From Bdellovibrionales bacterium (GTDB lineage: Bacteria > Bdellovibrionota > Bdellovibrionia > Bdellovibrionales > UBA1609): a DNA stretch of 38,793 nt. The position numbers and the translations under genes are program-made. The notes beneath the pieces were generated by a model, which searched no databases, was not told the origin of the DNA, and saw nothing but the letters and a program-made list of their open reading frames with translations. The first letter of the stretch is position 1. Each line of letters begins with the position of its first letter. The stretch is from contig JAPPLG010000034.1 of NCBI GenBank assembly GCA_028819545.1, positions 1 to 38,793 of the forward strand, written 5' to 3'. Positions 8,701 to 16,601 of this stretch are shown in pieces.

Positions 8701-9614
8701 GCCATTTCCAAGTGCAACATTTGATCTTTGAAATTTCCCTTCATTTGTATTTGAGATAAATTAATATGGTTCCATAAAAAATTTGTTGCAAAAAGTTCAA
8801 AAGGTCCCGTAAAGCCTTGAGTGTTTGAATATTTAATTTGGGATTTTATATTAAAAAAACCTTGAATCGGAAGAGGTTCGCGCCAATGCCGCATCCAAGT
8901 GTGCAAATCATTGGCATCAAAACTGGATTCCACATTAAAAAATAATTCTTTTTCATATGCATTGGTGGGTATATTTCCTGTTAGAGATAATTGAGAGGTG
9001 TTATTGTTTATTTCCATAGAGATAATGTCTGTTTGATCCTCTGTGATATAGAAATGGCTTTGGAAGGAAAAAATAGATTGATTCAATATGGGTTGAGATT
9101 TGATTTTCATGTAAAAAGAGTTTCTATGTTTTCTCAATTGAAGATCAGTTTGTGGGGCAAGTATTTCTCCATTTGGGCTTAAAAACTTTAGATGAGCTGA
9201 TTTCACAAAGATTTTATTAATGGGGGCTGATTCCAAAAGCTCAAATAAATCTTTGTTAGAGGTTTGAGATACATTGATTGTATAGTCGAAGTCTTCTATT
9301 GTGATGTTTAAGATAAAATCTTGTTTGATTAGAGAGGCCCAAGGTGCAATTTGAACTGTTAACTTTCTGGGATTTATTTCCTGTTCAAATTTAGTGGTAT
9401 CTTTTTTGGGTTGGATATTCACATTAGTGAAATGCACCTTAAGGGCGGCGCTGTTCACCGTCATATCCTCCCATTGAAACCCAATATGTTTTTGAATTTC
9501 TTGAATTTGACTAAGGCTGTGTTTAGTCATCCAGTTGTTCAGCCAGATCTCCCATCTCCATGCGATTAACCCCACAATAAAACAAAGTGCAATGACATAA
9601 TAATATTTTTTCAT
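5769..9614 (-). CDS. tamB: TamB-like translocation and assembly module protein
   Basis: About 1281 residues with an N-terminal membrane anchor (YYYVIALCFIVGLIAW) followed by a very long repetitive beta-rich region, as in AsmA/TamB proteins. These form a hydrophobic groove across the periplasm and carry lipids or assist outer-membrane protein assembly. The C-terminal DUF490-type signature is clear: GGSFYIRDYDFEITSGRLNY, a conserved SSQPALSESDILSMMALG stretch and a beta-strand end. The start at 9614 is chosen over a longer one at 9635 because GGAGGAGG lies just before it and the ATGA overlaps the stop codon of the upstream gene (translational coupling). The Omp85 partner lies downstream. Confidence 0.92.
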   Translation of the reverse strand: MKKYYYVIALCFIVGLIAWRWEIWLNNWMTKHSLSQIQEIQKHIGFQWEDMTVNSAALKVHFTNVNIQPKKDTTKFEQEINPRKLTVQIAPWASLIKQDFILNITIEDFDYTINVSQTSNKDLFELLESAPINKIFVKSAHLKFLSPNGEILAPQTDLQLRKHRNSFYMKIKSQPILNQSIFSFQSHFYITEDQTDIISMEINNNTSQLSLTGNIPTNAYEKELFFNVESSFDANDLHTWMRHWREPLPIQGFFNIKSQIKYSNTQGFTGPFELFATNFLWNHINLSQIQMKGNFKDQMLHLEMAHFEKEKGFTSYFENTQIDLNKNKNFTLKNYSSIEDFSTVEHLLDWNSNVQFQGQLESDCTGNWFKPQLDCSMQLNMQNAYMDSMSLENPRIFEIENSKLTSKFIWTPEKSTLQGRIALGPSADKMSFEGSFENGQAEILFDGPLNFNYVQHIYGFNIQGNASQWKGKMVLKSNGVSIDSEIKTKNLYFSQYLFGNLQADLKLNTKGLYLNKIRARLGKSRYKGRLDILFKEEKIKAQAQMAPLFLEDLSQFAKDVISVPLNFIGKGNAKLSIDSPFGDLDYTVTSQFQNVKIYDEFFRTLTVDISSKKGQAQIEKAIAEKLRGSSITASGTLNKNNILNLKLTGSKLPIEKMENFNRWLNLEGILNFQMAVTGPLKKPKGDLSGTITAVQKKQLAQFKVKLTPSQIRGEGSFFNDSLLIRNFKFAPYQKTLSLSATAKDWDFIQLTKTNSPGLVVSKLTGEASLHFSQDFKKPSGFADVKELSVQYGLNQPGYADPFYVEFNKGRFSFRGSDLKWKTNEHEITVTKIDPNNSQISGTIGLEIFSLFFPHIKNIGGSLQTDLKIKNDLNKFSPEGSLKVENGMIDINNHINPFQSVELTGRLKSQVMRINQLTARTPLGGSVSAEGLIDFSEPGLLPMDISAQLNDKVAVYISDKIHGVGYGAIKIYGDKAPYTLSGVFNIRTGSFKQEFDSTEEQEDTAVVEPDLNTIYPFYWNLKVQFDKPFPVENTLFSSLITGSVQLNGNFLNPNASGQITFVPGGSFYIRDYDFEITSGRLNYNSQSIYEPQLQIIGINPFEETRYDNERETINRYNITADITGTPSNFRFELSSQPALSESDILSMMALGARSIGDSSGLSPAQIAQSQVAKYSYAQLGAVLFHDIFGRELNKSLGLRLSFTPYMSMSKNKPSSKIGIHKRWFEKMNTSYIGSVERDYDSFKVEYMLSPAFSLLGIWEKKEMINQDQSNTLGVEFEYQLDF

Positions 9615-10624
9615 AACTCCTCCTCCAACTTCCATTGGGATAGAAGAGCTTTAGCAGATCGATATTGAGGGCGCAGTGAGACAAGGTTGTTCATTATCGT
9701 TTTTGCTTTTTCATATTCTTTTAAACCGTAATAGGCTTGGGCTTTGGCATAATTTAAAGAAAATGCCGTGTCTGAGTTTGGGTGTGTTTGTAAAAATGTT
9801 TGCTCTATAAAATTCAGGCATTTTAAATATTGCTTATCTTCTAATAACAAATCCAGGTAAATCCACTGTCTTCCATCTGTATTCAGGTGGTCCTCCAAAA
9901 ACTCTATAGCTAAATGGGTATAACCGGTGGAGGAAAGAATAATAATCATATCGTTAATCAGTGCTGGTGGGTGTTTTTTTGCCAGCTGATTTAAGCCTTT
10001 GACGAGGTTTTTAAGAATTTTATCTTCTTCAGGTGAAGTTTGGTTTCGAATGGTGTACATTAAATTTTGATGTGCATTTTTATATTCATTAAAAACATCT
10101 TTTGCCTGGGTATATTGGTACTCCTTTTGTCTTTGTTGGAATAGAGGGTTTTTATCATCCAACTGAATGAGGTCTTGGATTAATTTTCCTTCTTTTTTTG
10201 TCAATCTTTGTGATTTTGCAATTTGCAATTCCTCTTCAATATTGAGTTGTGGATCTTTTCTGTATTGTTGATTCAAGTGTTCAGTGCGCAGATTAAGAAG
10301 TTCAGAGGACTCTAAACAATGACTGACAGCTAAAAAAGATGATTCATGATCGCCTTTTAAAAATACCTGCGTGACTAAATCTGTACTTATATCCAATTGG
10401 TACTTTTTAATTAAGATAAATAAATAGCCCCATGGGATTGGCAGGTTTTTTTTTAGTCGTCCAATGAGATATTTAAACAAGTGTTTATGAAGTCCTCCAG
10501 TAAAGAGAAAAGCGCAGTAATCGTTATATTCTTGAGTGTCTTCCAAGCTCACAGCTATTTTATGAAAAGAACAGCCTTGCAGGGCCAGGTTTGAAATGTC
10601 CTTATCTAAAGTAGTATTTTGCAT
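9611..10624 (-). CDS. TPR-like helical repeat protein, function unknown
   Basis: A 337-residue, mostly helical soluble protein without signal peptide. The C-terminal part has a recognisable tetratricopeptide-type helix pair (AKAQAYYGLKEYEKAKTIMNNL and following, residues about 294-330) preceded by looser helical repeats. It lies between rpmF and tamB and overlaps tamB by ATGA, so it is translated together with tamB. A scaffold or regulator of envelope assembly is possible, but no specific family was recognised. The ATG has a plausible AAGGTAG ribosome site. Confidence 0.75.
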   Translation of the reverse strand: MQNTTLDKDISNLALQGCSFHKIAVSLEDTQEYNDYCAFLFTGGLHKHLFKYLIGRLKKNLPIPWGYLFILIKKYQLDISTDLVTQVFLKGDHESSFLAVSHCLESSELLNLRTEHLNQQYRKDPQLNIEEELQIAKSQRLTKKEGKLIQDLIQLDDKNPLFQQRQKEYQYTQAKDVFNEYKNAHQNLMYTIRNQTSPEEDKILKNLVKGLNQLAKKHPPALINDMIIILSSTGYTHLAIEFLEDHLNTDGRQWIYLDLLLEDKQYLKCLNFIEQTFLQTHPNSDTAFSLNYAKAQAYYGLKEYEKAKTIMNNLVSLRPQYRSAKALLSQWKLEEEL

Positions 10625-10673
10625 TCTACCTTATAAATTAACATAAGGAGGGCAGAAATAAAAGGATGGACTT

Positions 10674-10865
10674 TTATGTGTTTTCTACTCTGGAGGCAAC
10701 AACCTGTCTTCCTTTGTACCATCCACAAGATAAACACAGTTTATGAGGTTGTACCGCAGACTTGCAGTTGGGGCAGGTGTTTAAAGTAAACTTTCTAATT
10801 CTGAGATGGGATCGACGCATTCCTCTTTTTGATCTGCTAATCCTACTCTTTGGCACTGTAGACAT
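10674..10865 (-). CDS. rpmF: 50S ribosomal protein L32
   Basis: A 63-residue protein beginning MSTVPKSRISRSKRGMRRSH, the usual L32 start, with a four-cysteine zinc ribbon (CPNC ... CLSC) and a GWYKGRQVV end. The start at 10865 is preferred over an ATG at 10886 because AAGAGG precedes it and the family begins there. In many bacteria rpmF sits by yceD and plsX; here it lies between a subtilase gene and a TPR-like gene, so the gene order is not the usual one. Confidence 0.96.
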   Translation of the reverse strand: MSTVPKSRISRSKRGMRRSHLRIRKFTLNTCPNCKSAVQPHKLCLSCGWYKGRQVVASRVENT

Positions 10866-10910
10866 AAGAAACCTCTTAAAATCCAAGATAACTTATATAA
10901 AAGATGAAAG

Positions 10911-12218
10911 TTAATCAAGCTGATTTTCAGAAGATTCTTCTAAAAATACTCCAGTCCAGTGGGACGGACTGATAAGGTATTGAGGCCACTCAACAGAAGA
11001 AGGGGATCTTTCGTCCGTATCTGATTTTTGGCTTAATTTTAAAATATCTTTAAAAACAGCTATTTCTGAAGATTCTTTATCTTCATCTCCTGCAACTTCT
11101 CCAATCATATTGTCAGAATATTTCACTGTGCTTCCATCAATGGCAGTATTTTTATCTTCAGATCCTAATGCTTGATAAAAGTTTGCCCTTCCTCCTGTTT
11201 CACTTTTACCTTTTAAGTCAAATCTGAGGTCTGTGGTTTTGGACAAGTAATCAATAATACTGGAAGGTCTGTCCAATTGTTTATAGTGCTTCACTAAAAC
11301 AGCTCCTCCCGTAAAGATGGGAGTGGACTGAGATGTTCCTGTTAAAAATCCACAGCGCCCTAGCCCTAAAGGTAAAGTGGAATAAATTTTTGTACCCGGA
11401 GCATGGGCTTTAATATATTTGCCTCTATTTGAAAAACTGGAATGTTTGTCTGATTTATCAGAAGCGCCTACAGCTAAGATATTGGAAAGTTGATAGCTTG
11501 CCGGATAATATGGCTTTTCTCCAATATCTGACTTTTCATTTCCTCCAGCGGTTACCAGAAGAATATTTTTTTCTAAAGCAAGTTCAATAGCTTTTCTTTC
11601 TTCTTCATTTGGATGAGGGCCTCCTCCAGAGAAGTTAATAATGTGAGCTCCATTTCGGATGGCGTAATATATGGAATTAATAGTGTTTGCAAGATTTACT
11701 GAACCGGGGGCTCCTGGGGAATAGTACTTTAACACCATCAAACTCACTTGAGGGGCAACACCGGGTTTGCAGACTTTTCCCATTCCTCCAATAATACCGG
11801 CCACATGTGTTCCGTGTCCGTGGTAATCCATAATGACACTGCTGTTGTCAGCAAAATTCCATCCATGAATATCGTCAATAAAACCATTTTTATCATCATC
11901 GACGCCTTTGACTCCGTTTTTTTCTGCCTGATTCACCCAAAGGTTGTTTTTTAAATCAGGGTGTTTGGTGTCTATTCCAGTATCTATAATAGCAACAACA
12001 ATATTTTTATTTCCTTTGGAAATTTGCCAGGCTTTTTGGGTATTAGTAATATTTAGGTGCCACTCCAGTTTTTCTGACTCTGGAAGGGCATAAGGGCTTC
12101 CCAACTCTAAATTACGCTGTTTTTGATTGATTTCTCTTTCTTCTTTTAAATGAGAGCAAGAGAGTGTAAAGAATAAAATAGGATATATAAGATATTTCAT
12201 CTTTGTAATAATCGGCAT
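10911..12218 (-). CDS. S8 (subtilisin-like) serine protease, predicted lipoprotein
   Basis: 435 residues. A lipoprotein signal ends in FTLSC (Cys21), so the enzyme is likely membrane-anchored outside the cytoplasm. The subtilase triad is complete: Asp79 in VVAIIDTGID, His135 in HGHGTHVAG and Ser296 in LTGTSQSTP, with the oxyanion Asn227 in AGGN. A DDDKNGFIDD loop (residues 107-116) could bind calcium. There is no long propeptide. About 90 acidic C-terminal residues follow the catalytic domain. A second possible start (Met7) would give a more typical lipoprotein signal. It lies 45 nt upstream of rpmF in the same direction and is divergent from a VWA lipoprotein, with palindromes in between. 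Confidence 0.92.
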   Translation of the reverse strand: MPIITKMKYLIYPILFFTLSCSHLKEEREINQKQRNLELGSPYALPESEKLEWHLNITNTQKAWQISKGNKNIVVAIIDTGIDTKHPDLKNNLWVNQAEKNGVKGVDDDKNGFIDDIHGWNFADNSSVIMDYHGHGTHVAGIIGGMGKVCKPGVAPQVSLMVLKYYSPGAPGSVNLANTINSIYYAIRNGAHIINFSGGGPHPNEEERKAIELALEKNILLVTAGGNEKSDIGEKPYYPASYQLSNILAVGASDKSDKHSSFSNRGKYIKAHAPGTKIYSTLPLGLGRCGFLTGTSQSTPIFTGGAVLVKHYKQLDRPSSIIDYLSKTTDLRFDLKGKSETGGRANFYQALGSEDKNTAIDGSTVKYSDNMIGEVAGDEDKESSEIAVFKDILKLSQKSDTDERSPSSVEWPQYLISPSHWTGVFLEESSENQLD

Positions 12219-12328
12219 ATTTGTTCAAAAATTAAGAACTATAATACTTAAGTCTAGTTTTTATTACAGACCATCATCTTAAGAAAAAAGTCTTAAGACT
12301 TATGAATTAAACATCCGTTGAGAAAAAC
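12219..12328. promoter_or_regulatory. Divergent intergenic region with three CTTAAG palindromes
   Basis: 110 bp between the divergent subtilase and VWA genes. It contains CTTAAG at 12247-12252, 12278-12283 and 12292-12297. The third is the centre of a perfect 12-bp palindrome, AGTCTTAAGACT (12289-12300); the first sits in the 8-bp palindrome ACTTAAGT (12246-12253). These could be operator sites coordinating both exported proteins. Confidence 0.45.
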
Positions 12329-14041
12329 ATGAAAAAGTTTATTGCATTGGTCGTTATTATTGGCTCTTTTGCCATGTCTTTTACTTCCTGTCAGCCTATT
12401 CAAGGGTCTCATTTAGACTCCAGGCATCTGAATATTCCATATGAAATTACAGATTCCACCCCTCTTTTCTGCTCTGAAGATGCTGAGATGTTTTATGGTA
12501 CAAAAGTGTTATTCATTGTGGATCAAACCCATAGCAATAAAAATTCTGACCCGAATAAAACAATGCGTAAGCAAAGTATTCGAAATTTCATCGAACAGAA
12601 TAGAGGTAATAGTATATCTTATGGGATTTTATCTTTTTCAAACCAAGTTTTCAGCCCTATTACTTTAAACGGAAATAACATAGAAGATGATACAGTTGCT
12701 TTTACTTCCAGTTCTGAAATTATTGAAACTTCATTAGATAAAACTTTTGAAAGGCCGGATAGGGGTCGTGGAAATTACGCAAAAGTATTAGATGAAGTGT
12801 TGTATAAAATGACAAATGCTTTGGATCTTGATTTACGTGTGAATCCCAACAAAATTATAGATTATCATATAGTATTTATTTCAGACGGTAATCTATCTGT
12901 TCATGAAGATGGGCAAAGGCACTTTGTTAATGGAGTGAAAGATATTGTCCACAGATTTAAGCGTGTTTATGTGCATTCTGTTTATTATGGAGGTTATAAA
13001 GATAGAGGGCCTGGTCTGGCTCATAGGGTGGGGCAGGGAATCAATACTGCATTTCAATTGCATATGTTTGCTTCTACTGGCTTTTTTCCTTTTTATAGAC
13101 AGCCTTATCCGGAAAATCCTTCACTGTCTACGCAGGAAACAGATGATGTTAGCCATTTAAGAGAAGTTGCAAAAAAAGGACAGGGATATTATGTCGATCA
13201 AAATGAATCTGCAGGTTTAACTCTAGATCTTAGCCAGAAATGGGATGCAGATCCTTTTGTCGTGTATAATTTAAATGCAGGTTTTTGTTTAAACGGAGCC
13301 ATTGGATTGGATTCCGATATGGACGGACTTTGTGATGAGGATGAAGAAAATATGCCTGGATTTGAACCCCATAAACGTTTTAGCTTTAAAGATGGTTACG
13401 AAGGCTATGGAGACTACTTTCATTGGTTGGCGTTTGAACAGCAACTCATATCCTTAACTCCATGTTCATCCCAAGAAGATACAGATCATGATTTACTTAC
13501 AGACTGTGAAGAAGAATACATCAACTCCATTGAAAGTGATTTTCCTTTACTCAGCGTGAATAATCCTGATTCCGATGGAGATAAAATCCTGGATGGTATT
13601 GAGGTTTTGGTTTATTTATCCAAAGACAGGCTTGCCTCCAGAAACCCTTATAACTTGGATCAAAAATCTGAAGGTTTGAGTGACTATGATAAAATTTTAA
13701 AACATATAAGTCCTTTTTTACCTGTAGAGGATCAAATTGCTTACGATACCCTATTGATTCCAGTAGAAGGGGAAAGTGGGAGCTGCTACTCGTTACGGCA
13801 AACGAAAATGCCTCTTTACTCCACTTTGCCTGTTGGTGAAGATGACACTATAAGCCAAACTGCACAAAAACCAGGGGACAACACCTTATTAATTTATACT
13901 CTTAGACAGAAGAGAGACTCTGAAACTCAGGTTTATCAGTTTATGTATAGAACTGTTCATGTGGATTCCGGCAAACTCAATTTGCCTGTAGGTGGAAACT
14001 CCTTCCGTTACCTGGCTTTTACAAATTCCTCTAAAAATTGA
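12329..14041 (+). CDS. VWA-domain lipoprotein with TSP3-like calcium repeats
   Basis: 570 residues starting with a lipoprotein signal (FTSC, Cys21). A von Willebrand A-like domain follows, with VLFIVDQTHSN (a MIDAS-like DxTxS instead of the usual DxSxS), an HIVFISDGN strand and an aggregate Rossmann pattern up to about residue 310. Three Asp-rich segments then resemble thrombospondin type-3 calcium repeats: DSDMDGLCDEDE, EDTDHDLLTDCEEE and NPDSDGDKILDGIE. Such proteins usually sit on the cell surface and bind other proteins through metal ions. The exact role is unknown. Its divergent subtilase neighbour may process or share regulation with it. Confidence 0.8.
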   Translation: MKKFIALVVIIGSFAMSFTSCQPIQGSHLDSRHLNIPYEITDSTPLFCSEDAEMFYGTKVLFIVDQTHSNKNSDPNKTMRKQSIRNFIEQNRGNSISYGILSFSNQVFSPITLNGNNIEDDTVAFTSSSEIIETSLDKTFERPDRGRGNYAKVLDEVLYKMTNALDLDLRVNPNKIIDYHIVFISDGNLSVHEDGQRHFVNGVKDIVHRFKRVYVHSVYYGGYKDRGPGLAHRVGQGINTAFQLHMFASTGFFPFYRQPYPENPSLSTQETDDVSHLREVAKKGQGYYVDQNESAGLTLDLSQKWDADPFVVYNLNAGFCLNGAIGLDSDMDGLCDEDEENMPGFEPHKRFSFKDGYEGYGDYFHWLAFEQQLISLTPCSSQEDTDHDLLTDCEEEYINSIESDFPLLSVNNPDSDGDKILDGIEVLVYLSKDRLASRNPYNLDQKSEGLSDYDKILKHISPFLPVEDQIAYDTLLIPVEGESGSCYSLRQTKMPLYSTLPVGEDDTISQTAQKPGDNTLLIYTLRQKRDSETQVYQFMYRTVHVDSGKLNLPVGGNSFRYLAFTNSSKN

Positions 14042-14139
14042 TTTTCCAGGTCTTTTTTATCAAAAATAATCATACTTTAGATTGACCATCTCAATAATTA
14101 CTTTTATTTTAAAAGCAGACTTCAATGGAATTTTAGATC

Positions 14140-14442
14140 ATGGCTTTGGAATCTCATTCATCAAAAATATACGATGTTCAAATTGGAGGATATTCACTCA
14201 GGTTAAAAGCCAACCAAGGCACACAAAAAGTAGAACAGCTTATTCAAGCTGTTGAAGAAAGAGTGCAGGAATCTTTAAAAAACAATAAGAATATCTCCAT
14301 GCAAAAAGCTTTGATTTTATCTTGTCTTAATCTTGCTGAGGATCACTTTGCTCTCAAGGAGCAAGCGCTTCAGGAAATCAATCAACTGGAATCCAAGCTC
14401 CAATCGATCTCTGCTCTGTTGAAGTCCGAACAGAAAGCATAA
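14140..14442 (+). CDS. zapA: Cell division protein ZapA
   Basis: 100 residues with the ZapA pattern: an N-terminal strand region (YDVQIGGYSLRLKANQG) followed by a long helix that dimerises (VEQLIQAVEERVQESLKNN, then SLNLAEDHFALKEQ-type heptads). ZapA bundles FtsZ filaments at the division site. It is followed by a small terminator and then the 5-FCL gene, a pairing also seen in other Proteobacteria, where 6S RNA often lies in between; here the gap is too short for 6S RNA. Confidence 0.85.
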   Translation: MALESHSSKIYDVQIGGYSLRLKANQGTQKVEQLIQAVEERVQESLKNNKNISMQKALILSCLNLAEDHFALKEQALQEINQLESKLQSISALLKSEQKA

Positions 14443-14466
14443 AAACCCCCTATATTAAGGGGTTTT
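14442..14466 (+). terminator. Rho-independent terminator after zapA
   Basis: 8-bp stem AAAACCCC/GGGGTTTT (14442-14449 with 14459-14466) with a 9-nt loop, followed by a T-rich stretch. It separates zapA from the fthC-rny-tyrS run, but read-through is likely because the next gene starts about 30 nt later. Confidence 0.7.
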
Positions 14467-14496
14467 GTTGTTTTCATTGATACAGAGAGGTTGATT

Positions 14497-15021
14497 TTGG
14501 AAAAAATTGAAATTCGAAAATATTTTAAAAAACGCTGTAATAACTTTACTTTAGAAAATAATACTCAAGTATTATCTAAAAAATTACAGAACTTACTGAA
14601 AGGCTTGAATTGGGTCGAGTTTCAAAAAGCGGCCATATATCATCCTTTTAAAAGTGAGGTTTCGCTTTCTGCTTTAAAGGAAGATTACCCGCACATTTGC
14701 TGGTTGTATCCTCAAAAAGATCAAAGCTTTTCTGAAGAATCTTATACTTCCCCGCATTCCATTAAAGAGATTGATTTGTTTCTGGTCCCCGGGGTGGCTT
14801 TTGATCATCAGTGCAGAAGATTGGGGCGGGGCGCGGGTTTTTACGACAAAGTGTTGTCTCAAGCAAACAGGGCTTTAAAAATTGGAGTTTCCTGGAGTGT
14901 TCAATTGAGTTTAGAGCCTTTACCGGAAGAAGAACATGATATTCGAATGGATGCCTGTGTAAATGAAAAGTTCATCTTATATTCTCCTCACTTCTTTGAA
15001 AAACACAAGGAGGTGCAATAA
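14497..15021 (+). CDS. 5-formyltetrahydrofolate cyclo-ligase
   Basis: About 174 residues. The enzyme converts 5-formyl-THF to 5,10-methenyl-THF using ATP, returning folate to the one-carbon pool. The family motif RRLGRGAGFYDKVL (usual form GRGGGYYDR) is clear, as is the upstream VPGVAFD segment. A TTG start at 14497 is preferred because GAGAGG lies 7 nt upstream; an in-frame TTG at 14491 directly abuts this ribosome site. Its stop codon directly abuts the ATG of rny. The product could be called ygfA/fthC. Folate one-carbon metabolism links it loosely to gcvP further on. Confidence 0.88.
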   Translation: MEKIEIRKYFKKRCNNFTLENNTQVLSKKLQNLLKGLNWVEFQKAAIYHPFKSEVSLSALKEDYPHICWLYPQKDQSFSEESYTSPHSIKEIDLFLVPGVAFDHQCRRLGRGAGFYDKVLSQANRALKIGVSWSVQLSLEPLPEEEHDIRMDACVNEKFILYSPHFFEKHKEVQ

Positions 15022-16599
15022 ATGGATTATACATCTTTAGCCCTATTGGTTGCTTTATTTACAGGTGGATTTGTCGGAAGCGGTGTCTTTCTTATCTACC
15101 AGATGTTGTTCAACAAACAGCAAGAAAAAAAGTTAGAAAAAGAAACTTCCCGCATTTTAAATAAAGCACAGTCAGAAGCTTATCGAATTGAGAAAAAAGC
15201 AGAAATTAAAGCGCAAGACTGGCTTATTAAAATGAAAAAACAAATAGAAGAGGAACAAAGTGAAGCGGCAAAAAAACTACATACTGAACATGAAAAACTT
15301 CAATTGAGACAAACTAAACAGGAGCATGAGTTTTTAAAACAAAAAGAAGGTTTAAAAGAACAAGAACAAGAGTTGGAATTGGAAAAAGTAAAGTTAAAAG
15401 AAAGAAAAGATCATATTCAAGAATTGGAAAAACAAAAAGAAGATCAACTGAGTCAGTTGAAATCTTTGCTGGCAAATACAGCTCAATTGTCCCAGGAAGA
15501 GGCAAAACAAGAGTTAATACATCTATTAGAGGAGAATGTAAAAGCTAACATAGCTCCTAAGTTAAGAAAAATTGAAGACCAGTTGAAACAAGAAAGTGAA
15601 GTAAAGTCTAAAAACATTTTGGCTAGGGCGATAGCCCGTCATGCATCCGCTGTAACAACAGAAAAAACCACTACAGTTTTAACTTTATCCGGGGATGAGG
15701 TGAAAGGTAAAATTATCGGTCGGGAAGGAAGAAACATTCGGGCGATTGAAAATTCCTGTGGAGTGGATGTACTCATTGAAGAGGGGCAGGGGGGAGTTGT
15801 ACTTTCTTGTTTTGACCCTGTTCGAAGAGAGATTGCAAAGACAGCAATTCATAGATTGATAAAAGATGGGCGAGTGCATCCTTCTCGCATTGAAGAGGTT
15901 GTAGAAAAAGTAAAAACTGAAATTTTTAAGACTATACAGGAGGTTGGAGAAAAAACCTGCTTTGAACTTAATTTACATGATGTGCACCCGCAAATAATTA
16001 AAACTTTAGGTGGTTTGCATTTTAAGACTATTAACGGGCGAAATGCCTTGAAGGTGTCCGTTGATTTAGCCCTATTAGCGGGGCATATTATGTCTGAGTT
16101 GGGCGAAGATGAGAAGAAAGCAAAAAGAGCCGCTTTATTGCATTGTATTGGCTTAAATGTAGATCATAGGGTTGAGGGAAGTTATGCTGAGGTGGGAGCA
16201 GATCTTGCAAAAAAATATCATGAAAAACCAGATATTGTGCATGCTATTTTATGCCATAACTCAGCTGTTCCTGCTGAAACATTGTTGGATCATGTTGTTC
16301 AGGCAAGTTTTAATCTCTATCAATCTATCCCGAGTGTGAAAAGCTCTAATATTGAAAGTTTTATCAGTCGTATGAAAAATGCAGAATCTATTGCCAATAG
16401 TTTTGCCGGAGTTATTCGAAGCTATGCAATACGTGCAGGAAAAGAGGTGCGGGTATTAGTAGACAGTTCTCAAGTTACAGATGATCAAAGTATTATGCTT
16501 TGTTCAGATATAGTAAAAAAATTAGAAAGAGAAATTCATTCTCATCAAATTAAGGTGAGTGTGATTCGGGAATCCAGAGTTATTGAACATGCGAGATAG
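15022..16599 (+). CDS. rny: RNase Y homologue with degenerate HD active site
   Basis: 525 residues with the RNase Y plan: an N-terminal membrane helix (residues 5-27), a long coiled coil (31-200), a KH domain ([13 protein letters not shown], 231-243) and a C-terminal HD domain ending [16 protein letters not shown] as usual. Compared with the family consensus as I know it, the metal ligands are largely gone: His of QHS is Val345, the HD pair is His374-Cys375, GSH is GSY (Tyr388), HH is His412-Asn413 and the AADA Asp is Phe430. The frame is intact and long, and ACAAGGAGGTG precedes the ATG, so the protein is made but is probably not a nuclease. It may act as an RNA-binding scaffold. It is followed after 2 nt by tyrS. 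Confidence 0.93.
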   Translation: MDYTSLALLVALFTGGFVGSGVFLIYQMLFNKQQEKKLEKETSRILNKAQSEAYRIEKKAEIKAQDWLIKMKKQIEEEQSEAAKKLHTEHEKLQLRQTKQEHEFLKQKEGLKEQEQELELEKVKLKERKDHIQELEKQKEDQLSQLKSLLANTAQLSQEEAKQELIHLLEENVKANIAPKLRKIEDQLKQESEVKSKNILARAIARHASAVTTEKTTTVLTLSGDEVKGKIIGREGRNIRAIENSCGVDVLIEEGQGGVVLSCFDPVRREIAKTAIHRLIKDGRVHPSRIEEVVEKVKTEIFKTIQEVGEKTCFELNLHDVHPQIIKTLGGLHFKTINGRNALKVSVDLALLAGHIMSELGEDEKKAKRAALLHCIGLNVDHRVEGSYAEVGADLAKKYHEKPDIVHAILCHNSAVPAETLLDHVVQASFNLYQSIPSVKSSNIESFISRMKNAESIANSFAGVIRSYAIRAGKEVRVLVDSSQVTDDQSIMLCSDIVKKLEREIHSHQIKVSVIRESRVIEHAR

Positions 16600-16601
16600 T
16601 T

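Noticed and set aside
14443-14496. 6S RNA between zapA and the 5-FCL gene
   Set aside because: 6S RNA often sits there in other bacteria, but this gap is about 54 bp and holds only a small terminator hairpin.
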